The notes under the pieces: generated by a model
What the model saw: only the letters and a program-made list of their open reading frames with translations
The model's database searches: none
Told to the model about the DNA's origin: nothing
Translations under genes and position numbers: made by a program
DNA from: Acidithiobacillus ferrianus
GTDB taxonomy: Bacteria; Pseudomonadota; Gammaproteobacteria; Acidithiobacillales; Acidithiobacillaceae
Assembly (NCBI RefSeq): GCF_010378095.1
Contig: NZ_WNJL01000014.1
Location: forward strand, 1 to 64,000
Direction of reading: 5' to 3'
Length of the DNA: 64,000 nt
Part shown: positions 12,349 to 20,290 of the stretch, in pieces
Position numbering within the stretch: position 1 is the first letter of the stretch
Layout of the letters: every line of letters begins with the position of its first letter

Positions 12349-13839
12349 TCACATCAGGATGATGTCGTACTGCTCTTGCGTATAGGCCGCCTCGGCCTGC
12401 ACCTTGATGGGTCGGCCGATGAACTCCTCCAGCGCCGCGAGGCTGGTGCTTTCTTCGTCCAGCAGCTTCTCCATCACCTGCGGAGAGGCCAGGACCACGA
12501 AGCGCTCCGCCGGATAGGCGCGGGTTTCGCGGACAATCTCGCGAAGGATTTCGTAGCAGATGGTTTCCGCGGTTTTCATGAAGCCGCGACCGTGGCAGTA
12601 GGGGCAAGGCTCGCAGAGCGCTTGGCGCAGACTCTCGCGGGTGCGTTTGCGGGTCATTTCCACCAATCCCAGCGCGGAGATCTGGGTGAGGCTGCAGCGG
12701 GTGCGATCGCTTTGGATGGCTTTTTCCAGGGCACGCTGGACCCGGCGTTTGTGTTCTTCCTCCTCCATGTCGATGAAATCGATGATGATCATGCCGCCGA
12801 TGTTGCGCAGACGCATCTGTCGAGCGATGGCGGCGGCAGCTTCCAGATTGGTCTTGAGAATGGTTTCTTCCTGGTTGCGGCGACCGACGAAGCCGCCGGT
12901 GTTGACGTCCACGGTGGTCAGGGCCTCGGTCTGGTCGATGATGAGGTAGGCGCCGGACTTGAGGGTCACCCGGCTTTGCAAGGCCCGTTCTATTTCCTCT
13001 TCGACATTGTAAAGGTCGAAGAGGGGACGCTCGCCGCTATAGTGCTCGATGCGTTCGGCGACTTCCGGAGTGACGCCCGCACAGAAGGCCAGGGCCGCAT
13101 CCACCGTTTCCCGGGAGTCGATGCGTACCCGCTGAATGTCGTCGGACATCACGTCGCGCATCATGCGCATGGCGAGATTGAGATCGCGGTGAATCTCGCC
13201 AGGGGCCGAGGTGTGTTCCAGGCGGGCGCGAATGGATTGCCACAGGCGGCGCAGAAAATCGATATCGCCGGCAAAATCCGCCTCGTCCACGCCTTCCGCG
13301 AGGGTGCGGATGATGTAGCCACCCGCCTCTTCGGGGGGAATCACGGATTTGAGCCGCTCTTTGAGCCGGGTGCGTTCTTCAGGGGACTCGATACGGGTGG
13401 AGACACCGATCCGGGGCACATAGGGCATATAGACCAGATAGCGCCCAGGCAGGGTGATGCGGGTGGAAAGACGGGCGCCCTTGCTGCCCAGCGGGTCTTT
13501 GATGACTTGCACCACCACTTCCTGTCCTTCGTGGAGCAGGGCACAGACATTGCGGATTTCATGATGACCGGGCCGTGTCTCGATATCGGTCTCGCCTTGT
13601 GCCTCCTCGTGATCCTCCTGGATATCGGCGGCGTGGAGGAAAGCCGTGCGTTCCAGACCGATGTCGACGAAGGCGGCCTGCATACCGGGGAGCACACGGC
13701 GGACGATCCCTTTGTAGATATTGCCCACCAGGCCGCGATGGCCACTGCGTTCGACCTGGAGTTCCTGAAGGACACCGTTATCCACGAGTGCAACGCGGAT
13801 TTCCTGGGGGGTGACATTGATCAGCAGTTCTTCGCTCAT
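12349..13839 (-). CDS. rng: Ribonuclease G
   Basis: RNase G, 496 residues, is a 5'-end-dependent single-strand endoribonuclease acting in 16S rRNA maturation and mRNA decay. The start MSEELLINVTPQEIRVALVD is typical; the S1 domain follows (GNIYKGIVRRVLPGMQAAFVDIGLERTAFLH). The catalytic core shows LIIDQTEALTTVDVNTGGFVG and the metal-binding aspartate region MIIIDFIDM, and the zinc-link motif CPYCHGRG appears near residue 405. RNase E's long C-terminal scaffold is absent, which favours RNase G. The start overlaps the maf stop by four bases. The frame is open upstream of 13839 but that is the maf gene. Confidence 0.95.
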   Translation of the reverse strand: MSEELLINVTPQEIRVALVDNGVLQELQVERSGHRGLVGNIYKGIVRRVLPGMQAAFVDIGLERTAFLHAADIQEDHEEAQGETDIETRPGHHEIRNVCALLHEGQEVVVQVIKDPLGSKGARLSTRITLPGRYLVYMPYVPRIGVSTRIESPEERTRLKERLKSVIPPEEAGGYIIRTLAEGVDEADFAGDIDFLRRLWQSIRARLEHTSAPGEIHRDLNLAMRMMRDVMSDDIQRVRIDSRETVDAALAFCAGVTPEVAERIEHYSGERPLFDLYNVEEEIERALQSRVTLKSGAYLIIDQTEALTTVDVNTGGFVGRRNQEETILKTNLEAAAAIARQMRLRNIGGMIIIDFIDMEEEEHKRRVQRALEKAIQSDRTRCSLTQISALGLVEMTRKRTRESLRQALCEPCPYCHGRGFMKTAETICYEILREIVRETRAYPAERFVVLASPQVMEKLLDEESTSLAALEEFIGRPIKVQAEAAYTQEQYDIILM

Positions 13840-14423
13840 GCGTGTCCTGAGAGGCAAGGAGGGGGGAGGCCGCAAGCGGCAAGACACTCCGCCGTTTCGA
13901 AAAGGGGCAGGCCCACGACGCCGCTGTAAGATCCCTGCACAGCACTGACGAAGACGGCGCCGAAGCCTTGAATGGCGTAGGCGCCGGCTTTGTCGGCGGG
14001 TTCGCCGGTTTCCCAGTAAGCCCGCATTTCCGCGGTGCTGAGCACGCGCAGGCGGACGGCGCTGTCGCACAGTCGCAACGTGATCTGGCCGCGATGGGAG
14101 AGGGCGATGGCGGTATGTACCTGATGCCAGACGCCGCCCAGCGCCCGATACATGCGAGCGGCGTCGTCGGCGTCGCGCGGTTTGCCGAAGAGGTGACTCC
14201 CCAGAGCAACGACGGTATCCGCCGCAAGAATGGTGTCCTGCGGGTGGATTGCCGCCGCGGCGAGCGCCTTGCTGTGGGCCAGGCGCCGAGCCAGGGCGTC
14301 GGGAGCTTCTCCCGCGCGGGGCGTCTCGTCCACAGCGACCGGCAAGACCTCCGGCGCATAGCCCAACTGTTGGAGCAGGGCGAGGCGGCGTGGTGAGGCC
14401 GAGGCGAGAATCAGAGAGGTCAC
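13836..14423 (-). CDS. maf: Maf-type nucleoside triphosphate pyrophosphatase
   Basis: A 195-residue Maf/YhdE-family house-cleaning enzyme that hydrolyses dTTP, UTP or modified nucleotides to monophosphates. The N-terminal signature LILASASPRRLALLQQLG and the pocket motif ILAADTVVALG near residue 70 are intact, followed by FGKPRD and the C-terminal YAIQGFGAVFV...GSYSGVVGLPL. The YhdE-like motif set suggests dTTPase/UTPase activity. It lies between the OmpA-like gene (stop overlap at 14420-14423) and rng (overlap at 13836-13839), so the three are translationally linked. Confidence 0.92.
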   Translation of the reverse strand: MTSLILASASPRRLALLQQLGYAPEVLPVAVDETPRAGEAPDALARRLAHSKALAAAAIHPQDTILAADTVVALGSHLFGKPRDADDAARMYRALGGVWHQVHTAIALSHRGQITLRLCDSAVRLRVLSTAEMRAYWETGEPADKAGAYAIQGFGAVFVSAVQGSYSGVVGLPLFETAECLAACGLPPPCLSGHA

Positions 14424-15310
14424 GGAGTCTGGCTGGCGTTCACCAACAGCAGTTCGGCTACGCCGGTGCTGAGGCCGGCACCCGTGGCCAGGGCCAGTAC
14501 CTGGCCCGGTATGCCGTCGCGGCGCAGGGTGCGGAGGATGGTTTCGGCGCGCTGGGTCGCCGCATTGGCGCCCAATGGCTGGGGAGAGACCCGTACCAGT
14601 ATTTCGCTGACCGAGGCCTGTTTGAGAATTCCGGAAATGGCCCGCAGACGTTGGGCACCGTCGGCGGAAAGCCGGTTGTCGCTGCCGAACAGGCTGTCCA
14701 CCGGCATGGTGACATGCACGCCATCGCTAGCGGCCCGGACCTGAGCGTAGACCGTGAGTGCTTTGCCATAGCCCGCCGCCGGAGGGGCCGTCGTCGAATT
14801 GGGTGTTGCCGACGGTTGTCCGGCCAGTCCGGCGAGGCGGTGCTCTTCCTGTTGTAACAGTTGTTTTTGCTGCTGGATCTCGGCTTGCAGATGCTGGGTT
14901 TGCGCGCCGCTCATGGTCTTGTTCGCCAATTGCGCCCGCAAATTGGCGTATTCAGTTTGCAGGGACTGATATTGGCGGGTTAAAGAGCGCACCTGATTTT
15001 GCAGGGGGTATAACGAACCTTGCTGATCCGCCTGGTGTCGCTCTTCCCGCAAGCCCGCCATGCGGGCGTCGAAAATCGCCTGATCCACCCGAAAGAGGGG
15101 CGGATCTACTTGATCGCGGGTCATCCTCTGAATGCTGTCGTGTAAGCCGGAAAGTGTCGCGGGGGGGATGGGTGGGCCACTGCGTTGCGCCTCCTGGAGT
15201 CGCTGAAGGGCTTGCCGCAGCGCATGGGTCGTCGTGGCATCGGCCAGCGCCACCCCAGGGAGGGCAAGGGCAACGAGCAGGGCGGCGGCGATAAGATGAC
15301 GGGCGCGCAT
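14420..15310 (-). CDS. OmpA-family-like periplasmic protein with coiled coil
   Basis: A 296-residue exported protein. The N-terminus MRARHLIAAALLVALALPGVALADA is a clear signal peptide. Residues about 110-190 are rich in Gln/Glu/Leu heptads (LTRQYQSLQTEYANLRAQL, QQQKQLLQQEEHRL), predicting a coiled coil. The last 100 residues look like a degenerate OmpA domain: LFGSDNRLSADGAQRLRAISGILKQ and a segment ending TQRAETILRTLRRDGIP. The upstream gene encodes a DUF4398 lipoprotein, and DUF4398/OmpA pairs are common, probably acting at the cell envelope. The ATG at 15310 shares one base with the upstream stop. Confidence 0.75.
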   Translation of the reverse strand: MRARHLIAAALLVALALPGVALADATTTHALRQALQRLQEAQRSGPPIPPATLSGLHDSIQRMTRDQVDPPLFRVDQAIFDARMAGLREERHQADQQGSLYPLQNQVRSLTRQYQSLQTEYANLRAQLANKTMSGAQTQHLQAEIQQQKQLLQQEEHRLAGLAGQPSATPNSTTAPPAAGYGKALTVYAQVRAASDGVHVTMPVDSLFGSDNRLSADGAQRLRAISGILKQASVSEILVRVSPQPLGANAATQRAETILRTLRRDGIPGQVLALATGAGLSTGVAELLLVNASQTP

Positions 15311-15723
15311 CACGGGGCCTCCTGGGCAATCTGTGCCTTGGTGGCGGCAATCTGTTGCCGGAGCGAGGCGTTGCGACTCTGCAAATCGACGATCTGGCTT
15401 TGCAGCGCTGCCCGCTGGCTGTCGGTGGAGGCGCTGTTGAGGCGGGTCTGAATATTGTCGAGCAGGGTTTTGGCGAGCAGGGTCTGGCGGCTTGCCAGGG
15501 TGTAGTCGCCGCGCGCAACCGCCGCGCGCGCGGCACTCAGGGCCTGTCGCGCCGGTGCCAGTTGCCGTGCGCTGACCGCCGGTGAGAGGGCGAGAATGCG
15601 TTCCCGGCCGGCCTGCACGGAAATCGTGTCGGCGGCGCTTTGCCGCGGGCTGACCTGCACGATCTGGGCGCAGGCGCCGAGGCCCAGAGTCAGGGCCAGC
15701 GCCATCCCTAATCGGGGATACAT
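15310..15723 (-). CDS. DUF4398-type lipoprotein
   Basis: A 137-residue protein with an N-terminal lipoprotein signal: MYPRLGMALALTLGLGACAQ, with the lipobox cysteine near residue 18. The mature part carries the alanine-rich helical pattern of DUF4398 (APARQALSAARAAVARGDYTLASRQTLLAKTLLDNIQ), then a C-terminal coiled coil (LQSQIVDLQSRNASLRQQI). A GTG at 15747 is an alternative start. The gene is followed directly by the OmpA-like gene and preceded by rlmH. I infer an envelope-structural partner of the OmpA-like protein. Confidence 0.75.
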   Translation of the reverse strand: MYPRLGMALALTLGLGACAQIVQVSPRQSAADTISVQAGRERILALSPAVSARQLAPARQALSAARAAVARGDYTLASRQTLLAKTLLDNIQTRLNSASTDSQRAALQSQIVDLQSRNASLRQQIAATKAQIAQEAP

Positions 15724-15754
15724 GGGGTGATTCCATAGCTTGTTCACGTCAGCG

Positions 15755-16228
15755 TTACTCCTCTCCGCCACGATGATAGGGCAAACCGGCCTGAATGCTC
15801 CAAGCCCGGTATAACTGCTCGGCCAATACGACACGCACCACCGGATGGGCGAGGGTCAACGGCGATAGTGACCAGCGCCAGTCCGGTTGCAGGGTCGGGT
15901 CGAGACCATCCGGGCCGCCAATCCACAAGGCCACGTCGCGCCCGCCATTGAACCAGGTCTCGATGCGTCGCGCCAGGGCCGCGCTGTCCAGATACCGCCC
16001 CCCGACGTCCAGTGCCACCCGCTCGGCCCCGGCGGGAGTGGCGGCGAGAATGCGTTCGCCCTCCTCGCGGCGCCAGCGCATCGGATCCCCGCCGCGCTGG
16101 CGCCGCGCCAGAGATAACCCGCGCCATTCGACGCGCAGTTGCGGTGGCATCCGGGTGGTGTATTCGGCCACGCCAGCGTCTACCCACGTCGGCATTTTGC
16201 GGCCGATGGCCAGCACCCAGAGGCGCAT
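15755..16228 (-). CDS. rlmH: 23S rRNA pseudouridine-1915 N3-methyltransferase
   Basis: RlmH, 157 residues, is a SPOUT-class methyltransferase that methylates pseudouridine 1915 in helix 69 of 23S rRNA. The N-terminus MRLWVLAIGRKMPTWVDAGVAEYTTR and EEGERILA are typical. The SAM knot shows VALDVGGRYLDS, LWIGGPDGLDP near residue 105 and the invariant C-terminus RAWSIQAGLPYHRG. The length matches the family. It follows rsfS after six bases, the common rsfS-rlmH order. Confidence 0.95.
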   Translation of the reverse strand: MRLWVLAIGRKMPTWVDAGVAEYTTRMPPQLRVEWRGLSLARRQRGGDPMRWRREEGERILAATPAGAERVALDVGGRYLDSAALARRIETWFNGGRDVALWIGGPDGLDPTLQPDWRWSLSPLTLAHPVVRVVLAEQLYRAWSIQAGLPYHRGGEE

Positions 16229-16234
16229 GGCGGA

Positions 16235-16591
16235 TCACCGACTCTCGCTTTGACTGCGTATTTGGGGCAACTCTCCCCAGAGACGCTCCAGTTGATAAAA
16301 ATCGCGCACTTCCGGCCGCATGACGTGGACCACCACGTCGCCAAGATCCACCAGCACCCAGTCACCGACGGCAAGCCCCTCTTTGCCAATGGGTCGAATG
16401 CCCTCCTCGCGCATACGGGCCATCACCGCGTCGGCCAGCGCCCGCAGGTGGCGATCGGAGTTGCCGGAGGCGATGACGAGATAGTCGGTGATGTCGGTTT
16501 GTTTGCGGACATCGATACTCTTGATGTCGAGTGCTTTATGTTCATCCAGAATGGAGATGGCCAGGTCGCGGAGATTTTCTGCTGTCGCCAA
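16235..16591 (-). CDS. rsfS: Ribosomal silencing factor RsfS
   Basis: RsfS (118 residues, formerly iojap/YbeB) binds ribosomal protein uL14 and blocks subunit joining when nutrients are low. The signature runs KALDIKSIDVRKQTDITDYLVIASGNSDRHLRALAD, then GLAVGDWVLVDLGDVVVHVMRPEVRDFYQLERLW near the C-terminus. Length and order (nadD-rsfS-rlmH) match many proteobacteria. It starts 24 bases after the nadD stop. Confidence 0.95.
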   Translation of the reverse strand: MATAENLRDLAISILDEHKALDIKSIDVRKQTDITDYLVIASGNSDRHLRALADAVMARMREEGIRPIGKEGLAVGDWVLVDLGDVVVHVMRPEVRDFYQLERLWGELPQIRSQSESR

Positions 16592-16615
16592 GGGTGATGA
16601 TCCTCTATGGTCGGG

Positions 16616-17272
16616 CTATGGGTTTTGGTAGAGCCGTTCGGCCTCAATATAATCCAATACTTCGTCCGGTAACAGGAAGCGCGGACTTTGACGGCTGGCG
16701 AGCAGGCTGCGGATACTCGTTGCGGAGATCTCCAAGGCGGTGACGGTGTGAAACAAAATGTGTCCCGCCGGCGCCCGGCGCAAGGTGCCGACATCCTCGC
16801 ATCGACGCTGATAAAGGGCTTGGCGCAAGGCTTCCGGCAACTCGGCCGCGGGCCAGCCGGGGCGCCCCGTGACGATGAGGTGTGTAAGCTCCAGAATGTG
16901 CTGCCAATCTCGCCAGGTATCGAAGCGCAGAAAGGCGTCCATGCCAATGACCATGGCCAGGATGGCCTGGGGGCGCTGCTGGCGCAGGATGTTGAGGGTG
17001 TCGACGGTATAGGATGGCCCCGCGCGCTCCACTTCCAGGGAGGTGACGCTGAAGCGTGGGTGGTGGGCTACGGCGATGCGGGCCATGACCAGACGATGGT
17101 GGGCATCGGCCCAGGGGCTTTGGCGGTGGGGCGGGTGCCCGGCGGGAATCAGCATGACCTGCGCGATGGCGAGGGCTTGACGCACTTCCTCCACCGCGCG
17201 CAAATGCCCGTAGTGGATGGGATCAAAGGTCCCGCCGAGGATGACCAGATCGTCGTTGCTGGAATCGTGCAT
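16616..17272 (-). CDS. nadD: Nicotinate-nucleotide adenylyltransferase
   Basis: NadD transfers AMP from ATP to nicotinate mononucleotide in NAD synthesis. The protein, 218 residues from the ATG at 17272, shows the nucleotidyltransferase motif [17 protein letters not shown] near residues 13-28 and the C-terminal [10 protein letters not shown] near 175, together with the PAGHPPHR substrate loop. The frame is open to 17569, but that upstream part is a low-quality proline/arginine stretch and overlaps the divergent acyltransferase gene, so the ATG inside is the likely start. Confidence 0.94.
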   Translation of the reverse strand: MHDSSNDDLVILGGTFDPIHYGHLRAVEEVRQALAIAQVMLIPAGHPPHRQSPWADAHHRLVMARIAVAHHPRFSVTSLEVERAGPSYTVDTLNILRQQRPQAILAMVIGMDAFLRFDTWRDWQHILELTHLIVTGRPGWPAAELPEALRQALYQRRCEDVGTLRRAPAGHILFHTVTALEISATSIRSLLASRQSPRFLLPDEVLDYIEAERLYQNP

Positions 17273-17376
17273 TACGGCAATATAACCAAGGGCCGCGTCG
17301 GGGGGAAGTCGACCCCGTTTCGGAATGCCCTGTCCTCCCTTACAATGCGGGCTGTGGCGTGGAGGAGAAGGGCGAC

Positions 17377-18285
17377 GTGACGGCGCAGCAGGGAAGTCTG
17401 GGACAAAGGGCGGTGGCCGCGCTGGCCGTCTGGGTGTTGCGCGGGGCGGCGCGTTTGCCGGGGAGCTGGCGGGCGGTCCTGGGAGCGATGCTCGGTGATT
17501 TGGCTCGGATGAGTCTGTCCCGTCCCCGTCGGGTGGTGGACGCCAATCTCGCCATCGTTTTTCCGGCACGGAGCCTGACCCAGCGGCACGCCCTGCGGCG
17601 GGCGCATTTCCGGGCGCTGGGTCAGGCGGCCCTGGAACTGGGACCGCTGTGGTACTGGCCGCTGCCGCGTGCCCTCGGCCTGATCCGGGAGGTGCATGGG
17701 GGAGCGCGGGTGGATGCCGCGCTGGCCGAGGGGCGCGGCGTCATTCTTTTTACGGCCCATCTGGGCGCCTGGGAGGCGGCCGTGCTTTATATCGGCCAGC
17801 GCTGGCCCGTCACCGTCCTGTATATGGAAACCGGCAATCCGGCCATCAATGCGCGCATGGTGGCCGGGCGCGCCCGTAGTGGCGCGCGGTTGACCCCGAA
17901 GGAGAGCGGGGTTCGCCCGCTTCTGCACGCACTGCAGCAGGGAGAAGTGGTGGGCGTGCTGCCCGATCAAAATGTCGATCCGCGCGAAGGGGGGTACGCC
18001 CCTTTTTTCGGCCGCCCCGCCTGCACGACGCCGTTGCTCGGACGGTTGGCGGCGCGCCGCGATAGCCCGGTCTTCGGTCTCTTTGCCTATCGCCTGCCGC
18101 GTGGCCAAGGTTTCCGGATAGAATTCGTGCCGATGCCGGAGTCCTTCCCCAGCGGTGATGCCACAGCCGATGCGACGGCCATGAATGCCGCGCTGGAGGC
18201 GGCCATCCGTAAAGCTCCCGAACAATATTGGTGGGTACATCGCCGCTTCAAGGACCAGCCGGAGGGCTGGGATTATCCATATTGA
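17377..18285 (+). CDS. LpxL/HtrB-family lipid acyltransferase
   Basis: A membrane-associated acyltransferase of the lysophospholipid/lipid A late-acyltransferase group, about 302 residues. The catalytic H-x4-E/D motif is seen as [10 protein letters not shown] near residue 125-134, followed by the [19 protein letters not shown] and [22 protein letters not shown] motifs typical of HtrB/LpxL enzymes that add secondary acyl chains to Kdo2-lipid IVA. The N-terminus has a hydrophobic [12 protein letters not shown] segment. I favour a GTG start at 17377 because GAAGGG lies just upstream; a GTG at 17359 is an alternative. A TACAAT at 17341-17346 may be its -10 box. Exact acyl acceptor is not certain. 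Confidence 0.85.
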   Translation: MTAQQGSLGQRAVAALAVWVLRGAARLPGSWRAVLGAMLGDLARMSLSRPRRVVDANLAIVFPARSLTQRHALRRAHFRALGQAALELGPLWYWPLPRALGLIREVHGGARVDAALAEGRGVILFTAHLGAWEAAVLYIGQRWPVTVLYMETGNPAINARMVAGRARSGARLTPKESGVRPLLHALQQGEVVGVLPDQNVDPREGGYAPFFGRPACTTPLLGRLAARRDSPVFGLFAYRLPRGQGFRIEFVPMPESFPSGDATADATAMNAALEAAIRKAPEQYWWVHRRFKDQPEGWDYPY

Positions 18286-18301
18286 AGCGTCCGATCCGGA
18301 T

Positions 18302-18330
18302 CCCTTGAAATTCTTTTCCGCGGCCCCCAT
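18302..18330 (+). promoter_or_regulatory. Sigma-32-type heat-shock promoter of hsp20
   Basis: CCCTTGAAA at 18302-18310 matches the heat-shock -35 element and CCCCAT at 18325-18330 matches the -10 element, separated by 14 bases, which is the sigma-32 spacing. The hsp20 start codon is about 50 bases downstream. The -10 element also forms the left arm of a short hairpin with ATGGGG at 18338-18343, followed by TTTT at 18347-18350, which might instead act as a weak terminator for the acyltransferase. Confidence 0.75.
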
Positions 18331-18382
18331 CCATCGAATGGGGTGGTTTTCATGACGTTGACTCAAATAAGGAGATTCGATC

Positions 18383-18835
18383 ATGGTGGATGAAAAAACA
18401 AAGTCGGTCGCACAGCCGGTCCGTTCCGTGGACCCGTTGGAGCAGTTCTTTGATTCGGTACTTCCGAACGTTTTTCGCTCTTCCGTACAGGCGGGTAATG
18501 GCGCGCCGCGTGCGCACATCGCGCATATCGATGTGATCGATCGCGACAACGAGATAGTCATCAAGGCCGAGGTCCCGGGCATGAACAAGGATCTGCTGGA
18601 CGTTCAGGTGCACGGCAACCAGGTGTATATCAGCGGCAAGAAGGAAGAGATCCAGTCTCAGGAGGAAGGGAAATACATCTATCGTGAGCGTCGCTATGGC
18701 GAGTTTTCCCGCACGGTGCAGCTGCCGGTGGATGTGGATGCCAGCCAGACGAAGGCCGCTTATAAGGAGGGGGTGCTGGAGTTGGTTCTGCCCAAGGCGG
18801 AGTCGGCCAAACGGCGGAAGATCGCGGTGGAGTGA
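18383..18835 (+). CDS. Small heat-shock protein (Hsp20/alpha-crystallin family)
   Basis: A 150-residue ATP-independent holdase chaperone. The alpha-crystallin domain covers residues about 45-140: HIDVIDRDNEIVIKAEVPGM, the HGNQVYISGKKEE strand, YIYRERRYGEFSRTVQLP, and the conserved GVLEL motif (YKEGVLELVLPKAE). The N-terminal arm includes DPLEQFFDSVLPNVF. An AAGGAG precedes the ATG by about nine bases. A sigma-32-like promoter lies about 50 bases upstream, so heat induction is expected. The gene stands alone and is convergent with mnmE. Confidence 0.93.
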   Translation: MVDEKTKSVAQPVRSVDPLEQFFDSVLPNVFRSSVQAGNGAPRAHIAHIDVIDRDNEIVIKAEVPGMNKDLLDVQVHGNQVYISGKKEEIQSQEEGKYIYRERRYGEFSRTVQLPVDVDASQTKAAYKEGVLELVLPKAESAKRRKIAVE

Positions 18836-18864
18836 GCGCGGGTCCGGAGGAGTGGTGGTGAAGA

Positions 18865-18900
18865 CCGGCGCCGGTCGGGCGTTTTACCCGCCGGCGCCGG
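18865..18900. terminator. Strong GC hairpin between hsp20 and mnmE
   Basis: The left arm CCGGCGCCGGTCGGG (18865-18879) and right arm CCCGCCGGCGCCGG (18887-18900) form a nearly perfect stem around a CGTTTTA loop. It lies between convergent genes about 30 bases after the hsp20 stop and just before the mnmE stop. There is no clear U-tract on either strand, so termination efficiency is uncertain; it may act as a bidirectional terminator or mRNA 3' end stabiliser. Confidence 0.6.
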
Positions 18901-18905
18901 ATGCC

Positions 18906-20261
18906 TCATTTCCCGATGCAAAAGCGGGAAAAAATCTCGCCGAGGATGTCTTCCGCATCGATCTGGCCGGTGACGCGGGCCAGGGCGCCGGCGGCTTCGC
19001 GTAGGGACTGGGCGACCAACTCGGGTACCCCTCCGACGCTGTGCAGGTCTTTCGCGGTATTGAGTTGGTCCAGGCTGTCCTCCAGCGCTTCGACGTGGCG
19101 GCGGCGGGCGCTGAAGGGGCCGTTGTCGCCGTGCATGCCCAGCGCTTCAATCAGGCTTTGGTGCAATGCATCGAGACCCGCACCGGTTTGGGCGGAGAGG
19201 GCGACGGCTACCTCGCCCGCCGGGGTGGGCGGTGGAGCGGAGACCAGATCCGACTTGTTCCAGATGATTCGACGCGGTCCTTCCGGCAAGTCGCGCAGGA
19301 TGACCTCGTCCTCTGCTTGCCAACCGACGCTGGCATCGGCCACCAGAAGAATCAGTTGCGCGCTGTGCAGGATATGGCGGGCGCGGGCGATGCCTTCCGC
19401 CTCCACGGCGTCGCCGGCCTGGCGCAGGCCAGCGGTGTCGATGAGTTCCACCGGCAGGCCGTTTAGGAGAATCTCCTCACGCAGCAGGTCGCGGGTGGTC
19501 CCGGGGATGGCGGTGACGATGGCGGATTCGCGCCGGGCGAGGGCGTTCATCAGGCTGGATTTGCCGACATTGGGTCGCCCGGCGAGGACGACGCGGCCAC
19601 CACGCGCCAGCCGGGCACCCTGTTCGGCCTGGCGGAGTAATCGAGCCACTTGACGCCCCAACTGCGTCAGACCATCGGCAATGGCCTGTTCATGGGTGTC
19701 ACCGAGGTCTTCTTCACTGAAATCCAGTCCGGCTTCGGCGAGAGCGAGGAGATGCAGGAGCTGGCGGTGGATGCCGTCGACCGCCTGCGAGAAAGCGCCC
19801 TCCAGACTCGCGGCCGCGGCGCGCGCCTGGGCATCGCTGCGGGCGTGGATGAGGTCCGCCACGGCTTCGGCTTGAGCCAAATCGAGGCGGCCATTGAGAA
19901 AGGCTCGCTCGCTGAATTCGCCGGCCCGTGCCGCCCGTGCGCCGCGGGCGATGGCTTCGGCGAGCAGGCTGGCCAGGGCCAGCGGACTGCCATGCCCCTG
20001 TAATTCCACGACGGTTTCACCGGTGTAGCTGTGCGGGGCGGGGAAGTAGAGGGTGATGCCATGATCGATTACCCGGCCGTCGCGAGTGTAGAAACGGCGG
20101 AAGTGGGCGTAACGGGGGGTCAGGGGTTCCGCTGCGGATCCACCGCAGAGCGCCGTGGCGATAGACAAGGCCCGTGGTCCGGACAGGCGCACGATGCCGA
20201 CGCCGCCTTCCCCCGGCGGGGTGGCAATCGCGACGATGGTGTCCCCCTGCTGGTAGTCCAT
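18906..20261 (-). CDS. mnmE: tRNA uridine-5-carboxymethylaminomethyl modification GTPase
   Basis: MnmE, 451 residues, works with MnmG to modify the wobble uridine of several tRNAs. The N-terminal THF-binding domain includes DTIVAIATPPGEGGVGIVRLSG. The inserted G domain shows GRPNVGKSSLMNALARRE near residue 225, IPGTTRD (G2), DTAGLR (G3) and WNKSDL (G4). The invariant C-terminal FCIGK carries the catalytic cysteine. It follows yidC after 29 bases in the rpmH-rnpA-yidD-yidC-mnmE block. Confidence 0.96.
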   Translation of the reverse strand: MDYQQGDTIVAIATPPGEGGVGIVRLSGPRALSIATALCGGSAAEPLTPRYAHFRRFYTRDGRVIDHGITLYFPAPHSYTGETVVELQGHGSPLALASLLAEAIARGARAARAGEFSERAFLNGRLDLAQAEAVADLIHARSDAQARAAAASLEGAFSQAVDGIHRQLLHLLALAEAGLDFSEEDLGDTHEQAIADGLTQLGRQVARLLRQAEQGARLARGGRVVLAGRPNVGKSSLMNALARRESAIVTAIPGTTRDLLREEILLNGLPVELIDTAGLRQAGDAVEAEGIARARHILHSAQLILLVADASVGWQAEDEVILRDLPEGPRRIIWNKSDLVSAPPPTPAGEVAVALSAQTGAGLDALHQSLIEALGMHGDNGPFSARRRHVEALEDSLDQLNTAKDLHSVGGVPELVAQSLREAAGALARVTGQIDAEDILGEIFSRFCIGK

Positions 20262-20290
20262 GTCGTTAACTCAACACGAACCTTCCCGCC

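Noticed and set aside
13840-14070. Upstream extension of rng
   Set aside because: The extra residues come from the maf gene read in another frame; the MSEELLIN start is standard.
16616-17569. Longer nadD with a proline/arginine-rich N-terminus
   Set aside because: It would overlap the divergent acyltransferase gene, and homologues begin just before GGTFDPIH.
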